DNA from: Volvox africanus
Taxonomy: Eukaryota; Chlorophyta; Chlorophyceae; Chlamydomonadales; Volvocaceae
Assembly (NCBI GenBank): GCA_030268105.1
Contig: BSDZ01000020.1
Location: 1,132,001-1,196,000 of the forward strand
Direction: 5' to 3'
DNA length: 64,000 nt
Part shown: positions 57,431-64,000 of the stretch, in pieces
Numbering within the stretch: the first letter of the stretch is position 1
Layout: the number at the start of each line of letters is the position of its first letter
Translations under genes and position numbers: made by a program
The notes under the pieces: generated by a model
Seen by the model: the letters and a program-made list of their open reading frames with translations, nothing else
Databases searched by the model: none
Told to the model about the DNA's origin: nothing

Positions 57431-58755
57431 CACCGGCCTGGCAAGCTGCACCAGAACGCTGACGCCCTGAGTCGGCACCCACGAGACTCAGCGCATGATG
57501 GGTCTGGAGCTCGAGTGGACGAAGACGGTGACCCTCTGCATTCGCCACCTGTGCTGGTGCCGTACCCGGGCGTCCAGTGGCGCTCTACATCTTCTCTCGT
57601 GCGCCTGCGGCTGCTGGAGCCCCTGCGGCGGTCGCAGCCCACCTCACGGTGGTTGCGGCTTGCTTGGTGGCGCTGGCACAACGGTTTTTGGATGGTTAGG
57701 ATTTGATGGATCCGGCCAGTGGGCTGGCCGCCGCCCCAGATGCGGTTGGCCCGCTCGCTGGCCTTGCACGCTTCACTGGCCCGGTCCCTCGTGCACGTGC
57801 TGCGACCTGGTGCGTGCCCTCGGGGAGCTGGAGACCTCGGTGCAGGGTGTGCTGCCTTCCGCCAAGCCACACGTGCCTTGCAGCCTCTCTGGGCCGCCGG
57901 TCACTGGCGCCGACACACTACAAATGGCGGCCCTGCTCATCCGCAGGGAGGCCGCAGCCTTGCGTCGGTTGCGGCCCACCAAGGCGCTGCCCCTGCACCT
58001 CAGGGTAGGGACAGGGGAAGTTTTAGGAGTGAATACCGCGCTTGTTCGGCATGTCTTCTTTCCGGCAGCAGCAGGGGGTGAGGGGATATGTGTCTTGGAG
58101 CTGCCGGGCGGCCTTGCATCAGGCCTGCTTGCGTGTTTGGGTTTGGGGTTTCGTGTGCAGCGTTACGTTCATTTGTCCTGCAACGCCTGCGAGCGGCTCG
58201 CAGTGTCCTGGCTGGTGCTAATTTGGGCGCTTCATTTCGCCGGTCAGCTCGCCGCAGGTGCCTGGGACCCGCAGCTGGTCCCGGCCTTCAGCATTCCTGC
58301 TGACCTGCTGTACTGGGCGGCCTCGGCTGCAGCTGCCGAGGCCTTGGGTTTTGGGGATGAGTCTGTGTGGATTGTTGTAGGTAGCTGGGCTGGGAACAGT
58401 GTGTGGAGTGCTGCGCAAATTGTCGGATTTTTGGGGGGTTTTCAGCAGTTTCATCGTGAGCGGCGCCTTTCACCGCCGGCCTTCCTCTTGGAGGGTCCCT
58501 TCGTCAATGTCGACGCGGCGCCGGATGCTGGGTGGCTCTTTGGGCTGCCTGTGCTCCTGGATGCCGCCGTCACTGGCGCGGCAGTTCACCGTTTGAGTTG
58601 CCTCTACACCAACCTTGCTAACACGGTGCACTTGCAGCACTGCGTCACAGAGTTGCGCCCGCCTGATGGGTGTGACCTAGCCGCGCTGCTGCCGGCAGGT
58701 CGTGTGCCGGCGGCGGCGTGCACGGTCCTTGCCCCGCCGTATGTGGCGTGTGATT
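57431..58755 (+). pseudogene. GC-rich retroelement E: RNase H end and cytosine-methyltransferase-like domain
   Basis: The first bases encode [17 protein letters not shown], the classic end of Ty3/gypsy RNase H. In a different frame, open from about 57495, come motifs resembling C5 cytosine methyltransferases: ICVLELPGGLASGLLACLG (SAM-binding motif I, usually with an F-G or F-D), VQRYVHLSCNACERLAV, VVGSWAGNSVW (where a Pro-Cys-Gln catalytic loop is expected), SPPAFLLEGPF (position of the E-N-V motif) and PVLLDAAVTGAAVHRL plus YTNLA (position of the Q-R-x-R-x-R motif). The catalytic cysteine is absent, so it is dead. The frame change after RNase H adds to that. Codon use and GC content differ strongly from families A and B. 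Confidence 0.6.
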
Positions 58756-59554
58756 TGTTGTACCTCTCCTTCGTGTTTGCTCATTAGTATCTGCACGTCT
58801 GAAGGCTTTCGACACCGATGCGCGAGCACTTGCAAGTACAGCAAGGCAAGCGCGAGCAAACAGAGACAGCGGAAGACTTCAAGACAAGAAGAGATATAAC
58901 TTACAATCTTACAGACCGAAGTGATGCAATGGACGAAATCGCCGTCAGCGCCGGAAGCAAGCAATCATCACGCGGGGGTGAATAGCGAATAGCAATAATA
59001 GTGTAGAACACACGAGTGTTCTCCGGTATCGAATGTCTTGTTTTACTTAGCCGTCCTCGCATCTGTTATACTCGCAGCATCGCAATGCCGTACGATTCAC
59101 ATTAGGAGGCCGATCCTACGTGTGACAACCCTACTGCGTATAGGCGATGTCCACGCATAACAACGTATAAGCCTTTCCGGCATTTGCATGATGCAAGGGT
59201 CCGAATATCGATATTCTCTTGCAAGGCATGCATCACGACGAGTGCGGCACTCTCAACGTGTGCTGTAATGAATTAATATTATATCAGATAATATTACTTA
59301 TTGTTTCGTAGCACGAGCATAATGCGCACTTCAATGATTCGGGGTTTCATGCATGCTAGGCGGATTTGCCATGATGCGATGTCGCGATGGATAATGGTAA
59401 CATGCCAAATGCATATATAAATATATACGAATACATTTATATCATGCAAGTTCATTCATATGCATTGATCGTTCATGTGTTCATCAAGATAGCACTTCGC
59501 CTCGTAGGATCGCATCGACCTACACATCGGCGGAAAACGAACCGTAGCACAACA
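58756..59554 (-). repeat. Solo LTR-A'
   Basis: 799 bp, TGTTGTACCTCTCC to CGTAGCACAACA, flanked by tgatt (58751-58755 and 59555-59559). It belongs to the older A' variant. Removing it and one tgatt copy restores a continuous reading frame between the two GC-rich flanks. Confidence 0.94.
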
Positions 59555-59559
59555 TGATT

Positions 59560-59983
59560 TACCAGGGCGGCCGTGGGTGGCCTTGCCACCGCCTGCGGTC
59601 ACCAGCACGCCACTGCACGCGGGCCCCATCCGCGCGCCCTGCCAGGTCACAGCCGCTGACTACACAGCGGCGGCGGGCTTCTGGCTACCGACGTCGCGGG
59701 ACTTCATGCTGGAGCTGGAGCTGGAGCTGCTGGAGCGGTCGTCTCCGCCTCCGGACTTCCAGGTCGCGCTTTACCTCTGCATGGTGCTGCATCGCGCTTT
59801 CATCACGCCCCATGACATGCAGTATCCTGCGACAAAGCACCTCACGGCCTTGCCGCAAGGGGGGGGATCCGATCTGACCCCGCTGGCTCCTGTAGATGCA
59901 CTTGCGGCTGTGGGATCGGCGGCAAGACTGACGGCTGGGATGACACACAACTCAGCCATGGTGGATGCGGACAACCTGCTCAC
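59560..59983 (+). pseudogene. Retroelement E, continuation after the solo LTR
   Basis: Continues the frame of 57495-58755: CDL then PGRPWVALPPPAVTST, then TAADYTAAAGFWLPTSRDFM and LELELELLERSSPPPDFQV. It runs open to 59983 where B1 inserted. I do not recognise a domain; by position it should lie between the methyltransferase-like part and the integrase. Confidence 0.5.
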
Positions 59984-60800
59984 TGTTGTATGCGGGTTCA
60001 ATCACCGTCCACATTCATGAAGACCGCGATGCATTTAAACATCATGACGCATAATGCAAGTATATTAGCATGATATACTCGAGTATATCTAGCTAATCAG
60101 GCATGTCGCATTATCACCCACGACATCGCGCTGTCGGTCAACATGTTTGACTTGAGGCTGATAATTAATGCGCGATCTATCCATTGGCATATTATATCAC
60201 GTAATAATACTTTAAATGTTATTACCCTATTTACGTCACAAACCATACACGTATGCGAGAAGGCGACAATCGCGATGGTTGGGTCGGCAACTGAATATCG
60301 ATATTCGGACCTCTGCATATTGCATGCGTTGCATTCAATATTATCACGAATGACACAATATTTAGAGCAGTGTTGTCAAGGTAATCACACTTGAGATCGC
60401 AATCCAGTGAGACCTGTACTGCATCCCGATATCGCGACGTGATAGGTGCGAGGACGGGCGCCTAGAGACCGAAGTCGGCACAACGCTAACTTTGGACTAA
60501 GTACCTGAGTACTTAACTCTAATCAATACGCATATATACGATATATAATCATTTACATTTGGCCTGAGCTATTCTAGCACGCCATCTGCAGCTGAGTGAT
60601 GAACATTGCCCACGGGGTCTGACGGCAGACTCAAATCCTGTAATTGAAGAACGTTGTAAGTTGAATCTTTCCTTGTTATTGAGTCTTCCGCTGTCTAATA
60701 TCCGCATTAGATTGCCTTGCTGTTCGTAAGCTTGGTTCGCACGCAGCTAACATCCAGACGTGCAGAGCTAATGCATGATTGAAGAAGGAAGGATACAACA
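59984..60800 (+). repeat. 5' LTR of B1
   Basis: 817 bp, TGTTGTATGCGGG to GGATACAACA. Palindromes: 60065-60096 (ttagc.gatatactcgagtatatc.gctaa, nested), 60201-60225 (gtaataatac core), 60291-60308 (tgaatatcgatattcgg, one mismatch) and 60499-60514 (aagtacctgagtactt). Their order parallels those of LTR-A. Confidence 0.94.
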
Positions 60801-60804
60801 AATT

Positions 60805-60823
60805 TGGTATCGAGACGGGTTAA
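60805..60823 (+). promoter_or_regulatory. Primer-binding site of B1
   Basis: TGGTATCGAGACGGGTTAA. The first 12 bases equal the family-A site, and the remainder differs at a few positions. Confidence 0.7.
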
Positions 60824-60867
60824 TTCACGATGACTGTATTGCCCTTCGTCGGAAGTAGGTTCTCGCA

Positions 60868-61414
60868 ATGGTCAGCGACGACGACACTCGCCGCAGCCCT
60901 TTAGACACCTTCGCAGAGGATCTCGGCCGCACTGTTCTGGACGCCGCCGCTTCCGGTTTGTGAATTTAGACATCTGCTGCTAACTAGTTGCTGCATTCTT
61001 GTTGCGAATCTGGCACCGTGAGTCGCAGGTGAACGTACGCCGACACTGAACGCGGTATTGGCTGGACAATATTTAAACGAGCAACAAATCAAGGCGTTGA
61101 TTCAAAAAGCTACCAAAATGAAAGACAACCTCACGGACTATATCGCTTTTCTCCTGGGTCTACTCGGGAGTTCTGTCGGTACGCGGATAGTCCCAAAATT
61201 CCTTTTACGTTACGTTGCTCTCAGTTGTTCAGTAAATTCCTGTCTTTCCGATCAAGCTTGTGCTTCATGTCGGGACGTGAAGATAGTTCCTATCTGGGCA
61301 CCGCCAGCCAGCCTGATAGCGGTCTTGCCACTAGAACTGCTTTTGCTGATCCCGATACGGTCGGGACTCGTCTTATGCCTGATCCCATCGTCCTTCAGAC
61401 CCCTTCGCATTTGA
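60868..61414 (+). CDS. Leader ORF of B1 (two blocks, probable intron)
   Basis: Block 1 (60868-60955, 88 nt as in A) encodes MVSDDDTRRS then PLDTFAEDLGRTVLDAAAS. The putative intron 60956-61028 runs GTTTGTGAATT to GAGTCGCAG. Block 2 from 61029 encodes ERTPTLNAVLAGQYLNEQQ then IKALIQKATKMKDNL and DYIAFLLGLLGSSVG. Splicing keeps the frame. Without a second intron, block 2 stays open to 61414, overlapping gag in another frame. Conservation with A stops near S-x-V-G, so codons after about 61185 may be non-coding. Confidence 0.55.
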
Positions 61415-62505
61415 TTGTACCACTGTCGGCAGCGGCTACAACAAGTGAGGGAGTCGGGGCACAACAGGCCCCGGTAACACCTGCGGTTCAAGAACCCGTC
61501 GGAATACCGGAGGTTATGAAGTTGACCATTCCCGTGCCTAAGCTTAATATATCCGCTGATGATAAAGTAAAGAATTCTGGACATAGTGTCGCGGATAGGA
61601 CACGAGCCTACGTTCGTGATGCTAGGCAGTATCTGCAAGCGGTGCACGGCGGGGGATGCGACTCCATTAAATGCCTGTTTGTCGGGAATACCCTCGAGGG
61701 TGTTGCAAAGGACTGGTATGATGAATGGACAACCGCTAGGGGCAAGTATACGTTTGATGACTTGATCGATGCCCTTCTTGCTCGCTTTGCTATGGAAGTT
61801 CGCTCGCGTGGCAATGAGGCCCGTAAGACGCTGGCACAAGGCACGTACCACATGCGTCCACACGAGACTGTTCCTGCTTATCAGTCTCGTTTTGAGGCTC
61901 TGATAACGCCTATCGTTAACTTTCCTGAAGAGGATCGCATCTTCTGGTTCCATCGCGGTCTTTCCGAATCCCTTGCGCGATGGTGTGCCACTGACCTTAG
62001 CGGAATTCCTTTTCAATCTTATAATGCTTTGGTAGCTTTTGCTAGAGGAGCAGAAGTTAGACAGTTGGCGGGAAAGGATGTTAAACAATTCAACCCTCGC
62101 GTTCACGCGATGCGAACGCAGGAACTGCCTTCGGAGTTGTCACCGAGGGACCAGAGTCCTAACCATCAACGCCCCGCGGCAACCGCACATACCGTTCACA
62201 AGGAAAGGCGGTATGACAATCGCGGACGTCACAGCCCAAGTAATCGTGGGTCTGCGGGAACCGGGCCGAGCTCTGGCCATGCTAAAGGCAAACGAATAGG
62301 GAGCACGCCATCTGTAGCGGCAATGCAGAACGTGGCTCCTAGTGTGAAGAAACCTCGGACGGATGATCCGTATATGCAAAAGTGGGAGTGTCGACGTTCA
62401 GAGTTTGATCGTCGAAAGTTTGCTAATCTTTGCTTGCGGTGTGCGGCAGAACACCCTACCCGCGAGTGCCCCCTTTTGCCACCTTTCGTACCGAAGACGA
62501 CCTAG
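61267..62505 (+). CDS. gag: Gag of B1
   Basis: 412 codons from ATG (MSGREDSSYLGTASQPDS) to TAG. Core AYVRDARQYLQAVHGG, VAKDWYDEWTTARG, FDDLIDALLARFA; Arg/Gly/Ser-rich basic stretch; knuckle CLRCAAEHPTREC. In-frame codons extend upstream to 61225 without ATG. Gag of families A and B share the core but are clearly diverged. Confidence 0.93.
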   Translation: MSGREDSSYLGTASQPDSGLATRTAFADPDTVGTRLMPDPIVLQTPSHLIVPLSAAATTSEGVGAQQAPVTPAVQEPVGIPEVMKLTIPVPKLNISADDKVKNSGHSVADRTRAYVRDARQYLQAVHGGGCDSIKCLFVGNTLEGVAKDWYDEWTTARGKYTFDDLIDALLARFAMEVRSRGNEARKTLAQGTYHMRPHETVPAYQSRFEALITPIVNFPEEDRIFWFHRGLSESLARWCATDLSGIPFQSYNALVAFARGAEVRQLAGKDVKQFNPRVHAMRTQELPSELSPRDQSPNHQRPAATAHTVHKERRYDNRGRHSPSNRGSAGTGPSSGHAKGKRIGSTPSVAAMQNVAPSVKKPRTDDPYMQKWECRRSEFDRRKFANLCLRCAAEHPTRECPLLPPFVPKTT

Positions 62506-62544
62506 GAAATTGCCCGGGATGTGGAGGAAGGGACTTCTCCCGGG
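62503..62544 (+). promoter_or_regulatory. UAG readthrough module of B1
   Basis: TAG 62503-62505, spacer GAAATTG, left arm cccggga (62513-62519), 18-nt loop, right arm tcccggg (62538-62544). All pairs are intact. The closing pair is A-T where family A has T-A. Confidence 0.78.
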
Positions 62545-64000
62545 ATAGAAGAAAGTGGATGTGGCCGCTGGCCGTCGTTACGCCCTGCTGTAAGGGCCCT
62601 TTTACCTGCTGCTTTCAGACAAATCGAACGGGCTATCGAGCGACGCTTCTCACTCGACGGACGCACGGGACTAAATCATTTCGACCCGTTGTGTAATTTA
62701 TTTGCGCCACGTTGCCCCCTCTCTTCTCTCGATTTATCTGGCCACACTACGCTATTTATCCCTTCATCTTTCCGTGAGCTGTGTGAACAGCTCGCCAGGT
62801 ACAAGAAGTACCACCGTCAAAGTCCAGACACTGCAGCTTGCATATTAATTCCCTCCTTTTGCCAACGTAAGGTGGCGTCCTTGTTGGAAGGTATGCAACG
62901 TGTTCTCCGATTCGAGTCGGGCACCGCTCTGTTTAACGGTGTGGATGTGACGGGTAATCGGATGATGCTGCCTAAACTACCTTTCGCTGCTGAAGTGTGG
63001 TTTGAGGCCCCTCTTTTAAGTCCTACCAGGTTCGAACCTGCTATAGGATCTCTTCTGATGTCTGCGGAGTCGACTCCGAGGGGGAATCGCGTCCCTATTA
63101 TCGAAATCGGCGTCGGAGGTCGACTGATGAAGGCGCTTGTGGATACCGGCGCCAGTGACGACTTCATCTCGGCAAAGGAGGTGAAAGATTTGGGGTTGAC
63201 CCCTCAGTCGTCCGATTGTGCACAGGTTGTCCTCGCTAATGGAGGAAAGCATCCCATCGTGGGCAGGATCACCCTTAGCCTATCGATAGGCCCTCTGCGT
63301 GTTAGGGCCCAACCGTATGTGCTACAAGGTCTCTCGGAGACAGCACAGTACATTCTGGGTGCCGCGACATTACGACAGTACCGCGCGCGCATCGATATGG
63401 AGTCCACCACACTTAGTTTGTGCAAAGGGAACCTATCGACTAAGGTACCTTTTCTGTCGTACCAAGATGTCACACCAGAGGAGGGCGGAACTGTTGCGGA
63501 GCCTGAGGTTAACTTCGCTTTGACGGCGATCGTCAGCGGAAAACAAGAACCCAAGCTAATTGGACGCAAGGAAACCGATCGAATGATACGGAGAGGCGCC
63601 CATGTGTTGCTTGTGAGGCCACGGGTGCAGTCGAATGCTACCACCGCGCAGTCCACCGTGAAGGATCTTGAGGTCGAAGCCCTCCTGCATAAATATGCTG
63701 ATGTTTTTCATGACATCCCAGGGCTCCCACCTATGCGACCTGTTGACCATACGATCCCTCTTGTGCCCGGAGCACAACCCGTTTCACGACCTATGTACAG
63801 GTTAAGCCTGTTGGAGCTGGATGAAGTGAAGCGGCAAGTGAGGGATCTGCTCGCGAAGGGTATGATTCGGCCTAGCACATCGCCATATTCTGCACCGATA
63901 TTGTTTGTCGGTAAGAAGGATGGGACGTTGCGTATGTGCATTGATTATAGAGGCTTGAATGCGACCACGATCAAAAATCGCTACCCTTTGCCGCGCGTCG
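62506..64000 (+). CDS. pol: Pol of B1, 5' part (continues beyond window)
   Basis: Open to the last base in the gag frame. N-terminal domain ([53 protein letters not shown]), protease [17 protein letters not shown] at about 63130-63190, then the RT start ([34 protein letters not shown]). RT core, RNase H, integrase and chromodomain are expected outside the window by comparison with B2. Confidence 0.93.

Larger units (their letters stand above)
59984..64000 (+). mobile_element. Element B1: LTR-B retrotransposon, cut by window end
   Basis: 5' LTR, primer site, leader, gag and pol to within RT are present and without visible lesions. It is inserted in retroelement E; the left flank ctcac would be half of its target duplication. 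It is the only family-B copy whose readable part is free of breaks. Confidence 0.93.

Noticed and set aside
57394..57870. Antisense 158-codon ORF in the GC-rich region
   Set aside because: It begins in GC-rich DNA and runs into LTR-B, and its composition (Arg, Ala, Pro, Ser) is typical of a chance frame opposite a GC-rich coding strand.
1..64000. CRISPR array or prokaryotic operons
   Set aside because: Repeats are LTRs of about 820 bp and palindromes inside them. No regular short repeat-spacer array and no bacterial gene arrangement is present.

Overview
This window is eukaryotic DNA made almost entirely of nested, inverted and broken Ty3/gypsy LTR retrotransposons of the chromodomain-bearing (chromovirus-like) kind. 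I see no rRNA, tRNA, CRISPR or ordinary host gene. The organism cannot be named from the sequence. A GC-rich older retroelement carrying a cytosine-methyltransferase-like domain (57431-59983) and the moderate GC content suggest a protist or alga, most plausibly a green alga; this is inference.

Two related LTR families dominate, both with TGTTGT...ACAACA termini and 5-bp target duplications. Family A (LTR 824 bp) has two full-length copies of exactly 7471 bp: A2 (27282-34752, plus strand, target agatg) and A3 (38937-46407, minus strand, target ccgtg). Both have open gag and pol. A1 (16520-23767, target gaaca) has lost the chromodomain by a 3' deletion, and A0 shows only its 5' LTR at the left edge. 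Family B (LTR about 817 bp) includes B1 (59984 to the right edge, open so far), B2 (48368-55954, target gtact, several lesions), B3 (47264-57430, split by B2) and B4 (23949-37538, split by A2). It also includes B5 (865-10347, an antisense pol remnant split by several insertions), a short remnant B6 (37539-37709), and two defective relatives, C (2495-9497, target gttct) and D1 (10651-about 15688). Solo LTRs lie at 1197-2010 (target gaaac) and 58756-59554 (target tgatt). An older LTR-A variant, A', is broken at 10348-10650 and 16232-23948.

Layout: 1-10347 is B5 interrupted by A0, a solo LTR and C. 10348-16231 holds A', D1 and an inverted integrase fragment. 16232-23948 is A' split by A1. 23949-37538 is B4 split by A2. 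37539-38936 holds the B6 stub, a foldback sequence and unclassified DNA interrupted by A3 and resuming at 46413-47263. 47264-57430 is B3 split by B2. 57431-59983 is the GC-rich methyltransferase-bearing retroelement, split by a solo LTR. 59984-64000 is B1.

The intact elements share one expression plan. A conserved leader reading frame, probably spliced, comes first. Gag follows, with a C-X2-C-X3-H-X4-C knuckle. Gag ends in a single UAG followed, in the same frame, by pol. Seven nucleotides after the UAG there is a 7-bp stem with an 18-nt loop. Its closing pair differs between A (T-A) and B (A-T) but stays paired, and a third lineage (D1) keeps the layout. This points to programmed UAG readthrough making Gag-Pol. 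Pol then runs N-terminal domain of unknown function, protease, reverse transcriptase, RNase H, integrase, GPY/F-like module and chromodomain.
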